The position numbers were made by a program, and so were the translations under genes. A DNA stretch of 64,000 bases, from contig JAJDNM010000012.1 in assembly GCA_022340665.1 (NCBI GenBank), positions 27,078 through 91,077 of the forward strand, in the 5' to 3' direction. Source of the DNA: Acidobacteriota bacterium (lineage in GTDB: Bacteria > Acidobacteriota > Thermoanaerobaculia > Thermoanaerobaculales > Sulfomarinibacteraceae). A model generated the notes under the pieces. The model saw only the letters and a list, made by a program, of their open reading frames with translations, was not told where the DNA came from and searched no databases. Positions 8,229-16,864 of this stretch are shown here, one piece after another (position 1 is the first letter of the stretch; the number at the start of each line of letters is the position of its first letter).

Positions 8229-9647
8229 TCAATCGAGTTCGAGGACCCGGATTAAATTGGTCCTGTCCGAGTATCCGAGAGGCAGTCCGGCGGTCACGAG
8301 GATCCGGTCACCCGATTTGCCGATCTCATGCCTCGTCAATTCTTCGAGGACCATGTCACCGAGGTCCAGGGTGTCGTCGATCGTCCTGCCGACTGCCGGG
8401 ATCACGCCCCAGGAGAGGTCGAGTTGACGAGCGACCTCTGCGGAAGTCGTGATTCCGAGGATTGGCGCAGCCGGGCGGTGGCGGGCGACCAAACGTGCGG
8501 TGCTGCCGGTCGAGGTCGTGGTCACGATGGCTGCTGCACCGATCGAGGCAGCTAGGTCGCAGGTCGCGCGACTGATTGCGCCGGTCAACTCCGGCACCAA
8601 GGGTGAGGTGGAGTCGGCGAGCATTTGGTCGTGGTCGATTTTCGCTTCAGCCTGCAGAGCGACCCGATGTAGGACGCCCACCGCTTCGGTAGGATAACGC
8701 CCGATCGCGGTTTCTTCGGACAACATCACGGCGTCCGTTCCATCGAGGACCGCGTTGGCGACGTCAGACGCCTCGGCACGCAGCGGGCGGGGGCTGTCGA
8801 CCATCGAGCGGAGCATCTGAGTGGCGGTGATCACGGGCCGCCCGGCGCGGCGAGAGGCAGCGATGATGTCCTTCTGGATCATCGGTACGGTCTCCGGGGG
8901 CATTTCGACGCCGAGGTCGCCTCGCGCGACCATCACGCCATCCACCGCTTCGAGGATGTGGTTCAGTCGTTCCACCGCCTGGGGTTTCTCGATCTTGGCG
9001 ATGAGCAGCGGCGGATGGCTCTGTTGGAGAAGACGTTTCCTAACCGGGGCGAGGTCATCCTCGTGCCGAACGAAGGAGAGGGCGACGAAATCCACACCCT
9101 CCTCGATCCCGACCTCGAGATCTTCACGGTCCTTTCCGGTGAACGCATCGACCCGAAGGTGTGCTTGAGGCAAGTTGACGCCCTTCCGGGAAGTCACGGT
9201 ACCGCCGATGACCACATCACACAGGAGACGGTCGTCCGCCACTTCGCGGACCTCGAGCTCGGCGAGGCCATCGGCGAGGAGGATCCGTTCGCCGACGCCC
9301 ACATCTTCGAGCAGGTACGGATAGCTGACGGGGATGACACCGTCCGCCACGCGCCCCCCGACGCCTAGCGCCACGGTTGAACCGGCTTCGAGGTGAACAC
9401 CCTCTTCCGGGAGGTGTCCGACCCGGATCTTGGGACCACCGAGGTCCTGCAGAATGCCGATCTCCCGTCCGGCGTTGCGCGAGAACTCGCGAATTCTCCG
9501 AATCGTTTCGCGGTGGGCTTCACGGTCACCGTGCGAGAAATTCAAACGAGCGACGTCCATCCCGGCCTCGATCAGTGCGGAGATCCCGTCTACCGAATCC
9601 GTGGCCGGGCCGAGGGTGCAGACGATCTTTGTTTTCCGTTGCTGCAT
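8229..9647 (-). CDS. pyk: Pyruvate kinase
   Basis: Transfers phosphate from phosphoenolpyruvate to ADP, the last step of glycolysis. The 472-residue sequence has all landmarks: TKIVCTLGPA at the N-terminus, ARLNFSHG, the B-domain insertion, the catalytic Lys region LLIAKIEKPQAVE, VMVARGDLGVE, TATQMLRSM and a C-terminal effector domain (VTTTSTGSTARLVARHRP). GGAGGCATC precedes the ATG. It lies singly, divergent from the GYD-domain gene across a family B repeat. It pairs functionally with the PPi-type phosphofructokinase at 56.9 kb. Confidence 0.97.
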   Translation of the reverse strand: MQQRKTKIVCTLGPATDSVDGISALIEAGMDVARLNFSHGDREAHRETIRRIREFSRNAGREIGILQDLGGPKIRVGHLPEEGVHLEAGSTVALGVGGRVADGVIPVSYPYLLEDVGVGERILLADGLAELEVREVADDRLLCDVVIGGTVTSRKGVNLPQAHLRVDAFTGKDREDLEVGIEEGVDFVALSFVRHEDDLAPVRKRLLQQSHPPLLIAKIEKPQAVERLNHILEAVDGVMVARGDLGVEMPPETVPMIQKDIIAASRRAGRPVITATQMLRSMVDSPRPLRAEASDVANAVLDGTDAVMLSEETAIGRYPTEAVGVLHRVALQAEAKIDHDQMLADSTSPLVPELTGAISRATCDLAASIGAAAIVTTTSTGSTARLVARHRPAAPILGITTSAEVARQLDLSWGVIPAVGRTIDDTLDLGDMVLEELTRHEIGKSGDRILVTAGLPLGYSDRTNLIRVLELD

Positions 9648-9687
9648 GATGCCTCCAAGGAGTCCGTGTCGGCGTCCAGAGTAGAAC

Positions 9688-9803
9688 GATACTGGATGCT
9701 AGATGCTTGATGCTGGATCCGCCCACCCCCTTGTGAGATCTTTGAAAGGAACTGCTTTCTCATGTATCGAGTATCCAGCATCGAGCATCCAGCATCCAGA
9801 ATC
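9688..9803. repeat. Hairpin repeat element, family B (GATGCTGGATGC arms, GCCCACCC core)
   Basis: The left arm repeats GGATGCTAGATGCTTGATGC. The core begins GGATCCGCCCACCCCC. The right arm carries the reverse complement (GAGTATCCAGCATCGAGCATCC). It lies between the divergent pyk and GYD-domain genes. Related copies are at 15506 and 43346. Confidence 0.75.
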
Positions 9804-9885
9804 CCGACGAGTTTTCGCCACTGAAGTGTGCATCACGACGACCAAGGTATTATCTTTGAAACGAAAACCGAACAGGAGGTGCCCG

Positions 9886-10188
9886 ATGCCGCGATTCGTC
9901 CTCATGACCCGTCTCGCTCCGGAGAGCCTGAAGGACGCAGATGTGCGTCGCGCCATGGGTAGGGCGTGGCTGAAGAAGGTCGAAGCCGCCTGTCCTGAGG
10001 TCGATTGGGTGGCACACTACGCCATCCTGGGCCCGTATGACTTCATGGACGTCTACGATGCTCCGTCGATCGAAACGGCCCACAAGGTCTCGCTGATCAC
10101 CCGGGCCGAGGGAGCGGTCTCGGCCGAGAGTTGGCAGGCGCTGGAGTACGACGACTTCCTGAAATTGCTCGAAGAAGTCGAACCCTGA
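9886..10188 (+). CDS. GYD-domain protein
   Basis: A 100-residue protein beginning MPRFVLMTRLAPE, with the GYD-family core VDWVAHYAILGPYDFMDVYDAPS (the GYD motif appears as GPYD) and a C-terminal helix. The ATG has a perfect AGGAGGT five bases upstream; the frame is open earlier but that stretch is family B repeat. GYD proteins are small ferredoxin-like (dimeric alpha-beta barrel) proteins of unknown role. It is followed by a family C repeat and the convergent parC gene. Confidence 0.88.
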   Translation: MPRFVLMTRLAPESLKDADVRRAMGRAWLKKVEAACPEVDWVAHYAILGPYDFMDVYDAPSIETAHKVSLITRAEGAVSAESWQALEYDDFLKLLEEVEP

Positions 10189-10212
10189 GCTGCGATTCAC
10201 GTGGTTATGCCA

Positions 10213-10251
10213 GAACGTTTAAACGTTCGAACGTTTCAAGGTTGAACGTTA
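10213..10251. repeat. AACGTT-type repeat (family C) at the parC stop
   Basis: Units GAACGTTTAAACGTTCGAAC and GTTGAACGTTAA. The parC TAA stop (10251-10249) lies inside the last unit. The self-complementary units can fold into short hairpins. Confidence 0.75.
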
Positions 10252-12249
10252 ATCCTCGAACGGCAACGCGACGTCCTCGCCGTCCATTGCCGGCCGTGAT
10301 TCTCCGCTGTTCGAGCCATTTCCGCCGTTGCCTCCGTTGTCGCCGTTCCTGATCCGTCTGACCTTGGAAGCTGGTTTGGACGCGAGGCGCCGTCCCCGGG
10401 CCGAGACGCCGGTTGGCTCGAGGATCGACAGGTCGAACTCCGCCTCGTGCACCCGCTGTCTCTTCTTGGGCACGAAGGTCACATGGATGACGTCATTGCA
10501 GTCGCCCGGGATCAGATAATCGACGCGGCCACTCTTGCCCTTGATGAGCTCGTACTCGCGATCGCGAATGAATGCCTTGATGTGGATCTTCTTGCCCCAG
10601 GCGATCTTGTCTTTGTCGCGGTACACGACGGTGAAGGGCGCGCCCTGCTCCTGGTCGAAAACCTCGGCGTGGATGGCCTTGTCCGGGATCAGCACCTTGT
10701 CATCGGGGCCGATAATCCGGAACGACCCGTCGCGGCTGACAATCAGGATGCGGTCATACTCGCTGACCGTGAACTGATACTTGGAGCCCTTGACCGCCGA
10801 GCCGAAGAAGCCGGTGTCCGGGTCGTACGAAACCTTTATGTTCTGGCGCGCAACCGCCCGCACGTCAACCGCCTGGAATGTCCCGATCTCCGATTGCCTG
10901 GGATAGAGCTCGCCGTAGGTCTCCAGCAGGTGCTCCAGGTAGACGATGGTGGTCGGTGTGAGCTTGCGGAGCTTGGCGCGGACACCCTTGATGGCCTTGA
11001 CCGTGGTCTTGAGGTCCTTTCGGTTCCTGTCGATGTCGTACCGGGAGATTCGCCGGATCTGGATCTTGAGAAGTCCGTCGATGTCCTCGTCGGTGACCTC
11101 GCGCTCAAGCTCCTCGAGGTGGGGCTCGAGACCCGTGCGGACAGCTGACACGACTCCTTTCGCAGTCTTGGCTTTTTCGATCCTTTTGTAGACCCGGTTC
11201 TCGATGAATATCCGTTCGAGGTCGAGCCAGTGCTTGCGGTCGCCGAGCTGATCGAGCTCGTACTGGAGCTCGGCCTTGATCAGGCCGCGCAGCTGGTCGG
11301 TGAGATAGCAGAGGACTTCGGAAACCCCCATTTCGACGGGCTGCCGATCCTTGATCATCACCATGTTGGAAGTCAGTGAGATCTCGCAGTCGGTGTGGGC
11401 GTAGAGCTGGGGAATGACTTCGTCCGCGTAGACACCGCGCGGCAGTTCGACTTCGATTTCGACCTCGTCAGTGGTGAAGTCGTTGATCCCGCTGATCTTG
11501 ACCTTGCCCTTCTGCGCGGCGGACTCGATCGACGCGATCAGGCTCTCGGTTGTGGTGCCGAAGGCGATCTCGCGGATCACGACCGTCTTCTTGTCGCGCT
11601 TGTTGACCCGTGCCCGCACCTTGATCTTGCCGACACCGTCGTCGTAGTCGCCGGTGTCGATGATCCCGCCGGTCGGGAAATCGGGATAGATTTCGAACGG
11701 CTCGTTCTTGAGGATCCTTATCTGCGCCTCGAGCAGCTCGCAGAAGTTGTGCGGGAGGATGCGGGTGGACATGCCGACCGCGATGCCCTCGGCACCGAGC
11801 ATCAGCAACACCGGCAGTTTGGCGGGAAGCGCCACCGGTTCCTCATTGCGTCCGTCGTAGCTCGGGCGGTACTCGGTCAGAGCCTTGCGGAAGAGCGTTT
11901 CCTTGGCGAGATCGGTGAGCCGGCACTCGATGTAGCGCGGTGCTGCCGGCGAGTGCCCGGTCACCGGATTGCCGAAGTTCCCCTGTTTTTCGATGAAGTA
12001 ATCCTTGTTCGCGAGCACGACAAGCGCGTCGCCGATCGAGGCATCTCCGTGGGGGTGGAGCTTCATGGTGTCACCGATGACGTTGGCGACCTTGTGGAAC
12101 TTGCCGTCATCCATCTTCGAAAGGGTGGCAAGGATGCGGCGTTGAACAGGCTTCAGCCCGTCACGGATATCAGGAATCGCACGATCGACGATCACGTAGC
12201 TCGCGTACTCGATGAAGTTCTGGCCCATCAGTGGGGCGATGCGTGTCAT
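10249..12249 (-). CDS. parC: DNA topoisomerase IV subunit A (GyrA/ParC family)
   Basis: The 666-residue protein begins in the winged-helix domain (GLKPVQRRILATL) and has the active-site tyrosine Tyr106 in the context APRYIE, which forms the transient 5'-phosphotyrosine link to DNA. The tower and coiled-coil regions follow (about 330-440). The C-terminal beta-pinwheel is short and lacks an obvious GyrA box, then comes a Gly/Asn-rich tail (NGGNGGNGSNSGE). The short length and the parE gene directly upstream favour topoisomerase IV, which decatenates daughter chromosomes, over gyrase. Its genomic partner ends 183 bases upstream. Confidence 0.9.
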   Translation of the reverse strand: MTRIAPLMGQNFIEYASYVIVDRAIPDIRDGLKPVQRRILATLSKMDDGKFHKVANVIGDTMKLHPHGDASIGDALVVLANKDYFIEKQGNFGNPVTGHSPAAPRYIECRLTDLAKETLFRKALTEYRPSYDGRNEEPVALPAKLPVLLMLGAEGIAVGMSTRILPHNFCELLEAQIRILKNEPFEIYPDFPTGGIIDTGDYDDGVGKIKVRARVNKRDKKTVVIREIAFGTTTESLIASIESAAQKGKVKISGINDFTTDEVEIEVELPRGVYADEVIPQLYAHTDCEISLTSNMVMIKDRQPVEMGVSEVLCYLTDQLRGLIKAELQYELDQLGDRKHWLDLERIFIENRVYKRIEKAKTAKGVVSAVRTGLEPHLEELEREVTDEDIDGLLKIQIRRISRYDIDRNRKDLKTTVKAIKGVRAKLRKLTPTTIVYLEHLLETYGELYPRQSEIGTFQAVDVRAVARQNIKVSYDPDTGFFGSAVKGSKYQFTVSEYDRILIVSRDGSFRIIGPDDKVLIPDKAIHAEVFDQEQGAPFTVVYRDKDKIAWGKKIHIKAFIRDREYELIKGKSGRVDYLIPGDCNDVIHVTFVPKKRQRVHEAEFDLSILEPTGVSARGRRLASKPASKVRRIRNGDNGGNGGNGSNSGESRPAMDGEDVALPFED

Positions 12250-12322
12250 TTCGGCTCCGGCATTTGCTGTGGGTGGTTCCAGGTGGTCGGCTTCGGCGAC
12301 AGCGTGCCCCTTGTGCGGACAC

Positions 12323-12424
12323 GAATTCGGAATTCGGAGTTAGGAATTAGGAATTCCCGAACTTCCCCCCGGCAGTACCCCACATCATTCTGAAACTCAA
12401 AACTCAAGACTCAAAACTCTCAAC
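12323..12424. repeat. Hairpin-like repeat element, family A variant, 3' of parE
   Basis: The left part has GAATTCGGAATTCGGAGTTA and AGGAATTAGGAATTC units. The C-rich core is CCCCCCGGCAGTACCCC. The right part has ACTCAAAACTCAAGACTC units, an imperfect counterpart. It lies between the parE stop and the parC start. Confidence 0.6.
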
Positions 12425-12432
12425 TTGCGACG

Positions 12433-14256
12433 TCACGCGATGTCCGCGATGAGGTTGTCGATAATGTACTCCTTACGGGCCGGAGTGTTCTTGCCCATGA
12501 AGAAGTCGAGCGCCCGCTTGACGTCGCCCAACGAGCCGGTCGTGACCCGCTTCATGTGGTCGTCGTCGGCGATGAACTGCTTGAACTCCGCAGGGGAGAT
12601 CTCGCCGAGTCCCTTGAAGCGCGTAATCTCGTGATTGCGCAAGCGCTCGGCGGCCTCGTCTCGCTCGGCCTCGGAAAAGCAGTAAACGGTTTCCTGTTTG
12701 TTGCGCACCCGGAAGATCGGGGTCTCGAGGATGAAGACGTGGCCGGTGAAAACCAGCTCTTCGAAAAAGCGCAGGAAGTAGGTGAGCAGCAAGTTGCGGA
12801 TGTGCATCCCGTCGACGTCCGCGTCGGTGGCGATGACCACTTTGTTGTAGCGCAGGCCCTCCATGTCCTCTTCGACACCGAGCGCCCGCATGATGTTGTA
12901 GAGCTCCTCGTTCTTGTAGACCGCCTCACGGCCGAGACCGTGGGTGTTGAGGGGCTTGCCTTTGAGCGAGTAGATGGCCTGGGTCTGAACGTCCCGGGCC
13001 TGGATCATGGCGCCGCCGGCCGAGTCGCCCTCGGTGAGGAAGATCGTCGTCTCCTCACGCCGGTCGCCCTTGACGTCCGAAAGGTGAACCTTGCAGTCGA
13101 TCAGCTTGGGGATGCGGATTGCGACCTTCTTCGCCCGCTCCTTCGCCTCCTTCTTGATTGCCGACAGCTCCTTGCGCACTCTCTGGTTGTTCTTGACCTT
13201 CTCGAGAAGCTTTTCGGCCTCCTTGGGCTCCTTGTGGAGCCACAGAACCACCTGGTCCTTCACCGAGTTGACAATCCAGGAACGGATCTCGGTCGAACCG
13301 AGCTTGTTCTTGGTTTGGGACTCGAAGACCGGGTCCTGAATCTTGACCGCCACCGCACCAACCAGGCCGTCACGCACGTCTTCACCCGCGAAGCCGTTCT
13401 TGGCGAACTCGTTGACGCCCTTCAGCACGCCCTCACGAAATGCGCTCTGGTGGGTACCGCCGTCTTTGGTGTACTGGCCGTTGACGAAGCTGAAATATGT
13501 CTCTCCGTAGGCGTGGGTGTGAGTGAAGGCGAACTCGAGCCGGTCGAGCTTGCAGTGGAAGGCGTCGTAGACGGTCGGCTCGCCGCCGAGTTCGTAGGCC
13601 AGGAGGTCGGCGAGGCCGTTCTTCGACACATATTTTTCGCCGTTGTAGTCGAGGGTCAGGCCGCTGTTGAGAAAGGCGTAATAGCGGAGGCGATGCTCGA
13701 GATACTCCTCCTGCCAACCGTAGTCCTCGAATATCTCGGGATCGGGGATGAAGCGGATGAAGGTGCCGTTTCTCTCCTTGGCCTTCGAGCCGCCCTTCTC
13801 CTCCTTCTTCCTGCCCTTGCTGAAGAGGCCGCGCTTGAACTTGCCGTCGCGATAGCTGATGACCTCGAAATCGGACGACAGGGCGTTGACCGCCTTGTTG
13901 CCGACTCCGTTGAGTCCGACCGAGAACTGGAACACATCGTCGTTGTACTTGCCGCCGGTGTTGATCTTGGAGACACAGTCGATGACTTTGCCGAGTGGAA
14001 TTCCACGGCCGTAGTCACGCACCGACACCTCGGGGCCATGGCGCTTGATGATGATGCGCTTACCGTGGCCCATGATGAACTCGTCAACGGCGTTGTCGAT
14101 GACCTCCTTGAGCATCACGTAGATGCCGTCGGCCGGGTTCGATCCGTCGCCGATGCGGCCGATGTACATACCGGTGCGTAGCCGGATGTGCTCGAGAGCG
14201 TCCAGGGTCTGGATGGTCTTCTCGTCGTAAATGATTTCCTGTTTGGAATTCGCCAT
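12433..14256 (-). CDS. parE: DNA topoisomerase IV subunit B (ParE)
   Basis: A 607-residue ATPase subunit. The GHKL ATP site carries Glu51 and Asn55 (KEVIDNAVDE), DYGRGIP and GLNGVGNKAVNAL. The TOPRIM domain has EGDSAGG starting at Glu409 and DADVDG at 478-483 for Mg2+ binding, then the C-terminal RFKGLGE motif. With ParC it passes one duplex through another using ATP. The length and lack of GyrB insertions match ParE. It is upstream of parC in the same direction. Confidence 0.93.
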   Translation of the reverse strand: MANSKQEIIYDEKTIQTLDALEHIRLRTGMYIGRIGDGSNPADGIYVMLKEVIDNAVDEFIMGHGKRIIIKRHGPEVSVRDYGRGIPLGKVIDCVSKINTGGKYNDDVFQFSVGLNGVGNKAVNALSSDFEVISYRDGKFKRGLFSKGRKKEEKGGSKAKERNGTFIRFIPDPEIFEDYGWQEEYLEHRLRYYAFLNSGLTLDYNGEKYVSKNGLADLLAYELGGEPTVYDAFHCKLDRLEFAFTHTHAYGETYFSFVNGQYTKDGGTHQSAFREGVLKGVNEFAKNGFAGEDVRDGLVGAVAVKIQDPVFESQTKNKLGSTEIRSWIVNSVKDQVVLWLHKEPKEAEKLLEKVKNNQRVRKELSAIKKEAKERAKKVAIRIPKLIDCKVHLSDVKGDRREETTIFLTEGDSAGGAMIQARDVQTQAIYSLKGKPLNTHGLGREAVYKNEELYNIMRALGVEEDMEGLRYNKVVIATDADVDGMHIRNLLLTYFLRFFEELVFTGHVFILETPIFRVRNKQETVYCFSEAERDEAAERLRNHEITRFKGLGEISPAEFKQFIADDDHMKRVTTGSLGDVKRALDFFMGKNTPARKEYIIDNLIADIA

Positions 14257-14436
14257 TTCGCCTCAGTTACACCCCTCGCCTGTGCCTAGAATAGCACCAC
14301 GACCATTGGCTCGACAGAGTTTTGATGGACGTAGCCGGTTCTGAGAATGAACGCACACGCCGTGCGCGTCGCCAATGATAGCCTACCGTGGAATAGGGAC
14401 GCCTGATTCTCAGGACGGACCCCTCGAAAGGAAGCA

Positions 14437-15489
14437 ATGAAGCCCACTCGAAGACACCGCAGGATGTTCGCCTTGATTTTGGTGCTGGCGGTTGCCGCAA
14501 CGGCAGCGGCCGAGGGTCAAGGGGACGGCACTGCAGCTGGAGCAGGTCATATCGGCTACGGGCCCTTCAGCCTTCGCGGTCAGTCGGCCTTCCAGGCACT
14601 GCGGCTCGGGATCCTGCCGAGATTGCCATCCAACCAGAGGCACGGCGAACACCAGCTGCAGATCGGCGCGACCTGGTCCAATATCTGGGTCATCGACGAA
14701 GAGTGGTTCGACCCGCAGAACGGGAGCTACGGCGACTACTTCCTCGATCATGAGACGCTCGATGCTCATGTTGCCTACGCCTACGGCGTCAGCGAAACGG
14801 TGCAGCTCGAAGTGGCGTACGAACAGCGGTGGCGGTTCGGCGGCAGCCTGGACGGACTTGTCGAAAATTTTCACGATCTGATCGGAATCAACCAGAACGG
14901 TCGGGATCTGGTTCCGCGCAACGGATTCGAAATCTACCTGGATCCCCTCGATGGGAACGGCGCGGTCCACCTCAACGATAGCTCGAAAGGGTCGTTTGCA
15001 CGCAACGTCCTCGTGACCTTCAACCACGAGATCAGCCAGGGCACCGGCAACTGGCCGGCGATCTCGTATGCCGTGACCGCGCGTCACTCGGATGCTGACT
15101 CGGATGGCGGCTCGGGATGGGCCGCAGCGCTGTCGGCCGGAGCGTCCCGTCGTTTCGGGAAGTTCTACCTTTATATCGCCGCCGGCTATGAGCGGTATTC
15201 GGATGACACGTTTTACGGAATCGAGCTTCCCGGCTCACAGCTCACCATCCTCGCGGCCGCGGAGTGGCGGTTCAAGCCACGCATGTCCCTGGTCTTCGAG
15301 TGGCTACGGATGAAGGACGAGGAGACGAGCACGGATTTCTTCCCCGAGATCTCCAATCAGATCATTTTCGGTTGGAAATGGGAGGTGCGTCAATCCGGGG
15401 TGATCGAGGTCGGGATGCTCCAGAACGGCGTGCCCTTTGACGGGAGCCCTGATTTCGGGTGGCACGCGGCGTTCACGCAGCGATTCTGA
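14437..15489 (+). CDS. DUF3187-family outer-membrane beta-barrel protein
   Basis: A 350-residue protein with a signal peptide (FALILVLAVAATAAAEG) followed by GPFSLRGQSAFQALRLGILPR, the usual beginning of DUF3187 proteins. It continues as alternating amphipathic strands (LEVAYEQRWRFGG, FYLYIAAGYERYS, MSLVFEWLRMKD) and ends HAAFTQRF, with an aromatic last residue typical of outer-membrane barrels. A GGAAG precedes the ATG. Function is unknown. The gene is alone on the plus strand and ends 17 bases before a family B repeat. Confidence 0.83.
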   Translation: MKPTRRHRRMFALILVLAVAATAAAEGQGDGTAAGAGHIGYGPFSLRGQSAFQALRLGILPRLPSNQRHGEHQLQIGATWSNIWVIDEEWFDPQNGSYGDYFLDHETLDAHVAYAYGVSETVQLEVAYEQRWRFGGSLDGLVENFHDLIGINQNGRDLVPRNGFEIYLDPLDGNGAVHLNDSSKGSFARNVLVTFNHEISQGTGNWPAISYAVTARHSDADSDGGSGWAAALSAGASRRFGKFYLYIAAGYERYSDDTFYGIELPGSQLTILAAAEWRFKPRMSLVFEWLRMKDEETSTDFFPEISNQIIFGWKWEVRQSGVIEVGMLQNGVPFDGSPDFGWHAAFTQRF

Positions 15490-15505
15490 CCACCCGTCCG
15501 AACAT

Positions 15506-15624
15506 TGGATCCTCGATGCTGGATGCTCGATGCTGGATCCGCCCATCCACCCGTGTTGACCCGATATGGCGAGTCAACTCGAACGATCGAGTATCGAGAA
15601 ACGAGAATCGAGGATCAAGAACCG
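15506..15624. repeat. Hairpin repeat element, family B
   Basis: The left arm is CTCGATGCTGGATGCTCGATG. The core is GGATCCGCCCATCCACCC. The right arm is GATCGAGTATCGAGAAACGAGAATCGAGG, partly drifted. It lies between two convergent stop codons (15489 and 15640). Confidence 0.72.
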
Positions 15625-15639
15625 ATGTTCGCGAAGCTC

Positions 15640-16758
15640 TCAGCGACCTCTCACCGGCTGCCACTCGTCCACCACCTCGGTACCGCGCAGGACGTGATAG
15701 CGGCCGAAGCAGGCTGAAGACAGGCAGGAATGGTTGGGGACGACGCGGATGCAAGTTCCGGGGCGGAGGGCCTCGACACCGGGGCCAGCCAGGGTCCCGT
15801 GCTCCTGGGTGAGTGCGACGAGGCGGAGGCCGGGTAGAGGGTGTTGGTCCCAGACAGTCACCGGCAGACCGTAACCGCACTCGGGATCGACATGGGTCGG
15901 ACTCCTGTCCAAGCTCAGGGCGAGCGCACCGGCGTCGATGACGGCACGCGAGCGGTCCGGATCGACGCTGATCACGGTCGCCAGAACCGAAAAGGCCACG
16001 TCATCCACATCACAGCTGCCGATTGCGAGCTGGAAGGCATCGAAAAAGACGTAGTTTCCGGGCCGGACCTCTGTGATTTGGGTGAGGTCGTCGACTGCAC
16101 GAATAGTCGGGGTCGAGCCGATGCTGACCTCGGGGATATCGACCCCAAGGTCGCGAATCTCGGCCGCGAATGCGGCCATCAGGTTTCGCTCTTCGCAGGC
16201 GATGTCGTACACCTCCGATCGAGAGCGCGCGGAGTAGGCGTGGCCGGCGTGAGTCAAGAGGCCGCGGAAATCGATGTGGTCGGAGTCCGCCAGCCGGCGT
16301 ACCAGGAACTGTGCGACATCGGTCGCAGGGTCGACGCCTGACCGTCCACCGCCGCAATCGACCTCGAGCAGGACCGGAAGGTGTGTTCGTCGCGAGGATG
16401 CAATCTCTTCGATCGCTCGCGCGGTCTCGGGGTGATCCACCAGTAGATTCAGGCTGTGGATCTCGGCGTGAAGATCCGCCGCGTCGTTGATCTTCTGTGG
16501 AGCGACGGGCACCGCATAAGTAATGTCGCTGAAGCCTCGCGCGGCGAACGCGTGGGCCTCGGCCAGAGTCGACACGGTGATGCCGCCGAAATGGAGACCG
16601 GTTTGAATTCGGGCGATCTCCACGCACCTGTGGGTCTTGACGTGGGGACGCAACCGCACGCCGAGCCGCAGAGCCTTTTCCGCCATTCTCCTGGCATTCG
16701 CCTCGAGCCGATCGAGGTCGACCAGCGCGCACGGTGTCGACAGCGCGTCAACCTGCAT
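15640..16758 (-). CDS. D-serine dehydratase/D-threonine aldolase-like PLP enzyme
   Basis: A fold-type III (alanine-racemase-like) PLP enzyme of 372 residues. Lys41 in RPHVKTHR is the expected Schiff-base lysine. The metal site motif near the C-terminus is PNHSC (His343, Cys345). In this family a His-Cys pair is reported for Zn-dependent eukaryotic-type D-serine dehydratase, whereas D-threonine aldolases have His-Asp; I therefore favour D-serine (or 3-hydroxy-D-Asp) dehydratase activity, but substrate is not proven. No Shine-Dalgarno is evident at the ATG. The gene is separated by a family C repeat from the acyl-CoA synthetase gene upstream on the same strand. Confidence 0.82.
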   Translation of the reverse strand: MQVDALSTPCALVDLDRLEANARRMAEKALRLGVRLRPHVKTHRCVEIARIQTGLHFGGITVSTLAEAHAFAARGFSDITYAVPVAPQKINDAADLHAEIHSLNLLVDHPETARAIEEIASSRRTHLPVLLEVDCGGGRSGVDPATDVAQFLVRRLADSDHIDFRGLLTHAGHAYSARSRSEVYDIACEERNLMAAFAAEIRDLGVDIPEVSIGSTPTIRAVDDLTQITEVRPGNYVFFDAFQLAIGSCDVDDVAFSVLATVISVDPDRSRAVIDAGALALSLDRSPTHVDPECGYGLPVTVWDQHPLPGLRLVALTQEHGTLAGPGVEALRPGTCIRVVPNHSCLSSACFGRYHVLRGTEVVDEWQPVRGR

Positions 16759-16782
16759 TGGCGGAGAGTATCAGAGCGCGGC

Positions 16783-16821
16783 GACGTTCGAACGTTGACC
16801 GTCAAAACGTTTAAACGTTTC
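16783..16821. repeat. AACGTT-type repeat (family C)
   Basis: Units GACGTTCGAACGTTGACCGT and AAAACGTTTAAACGTTT, 44 bases downstream of the acyl-CoA synthetase stop on the minus strand. Confidence 0.72.
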
Positions 16822-16864
16822 CCTCGTGGAATCCTCGGCGGTCGCCCTATCTCGGGCATTGCAG

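Noticed and set aside
12556..14181. 541-codon plus-strand open frame antisense to parE
   Set aside because: It is a shadow of parE caused by high GC: the minus strand carries full GHKL and TOPRIM motifs, while the antisense product is Val/Leu/Asp-rich without any family.
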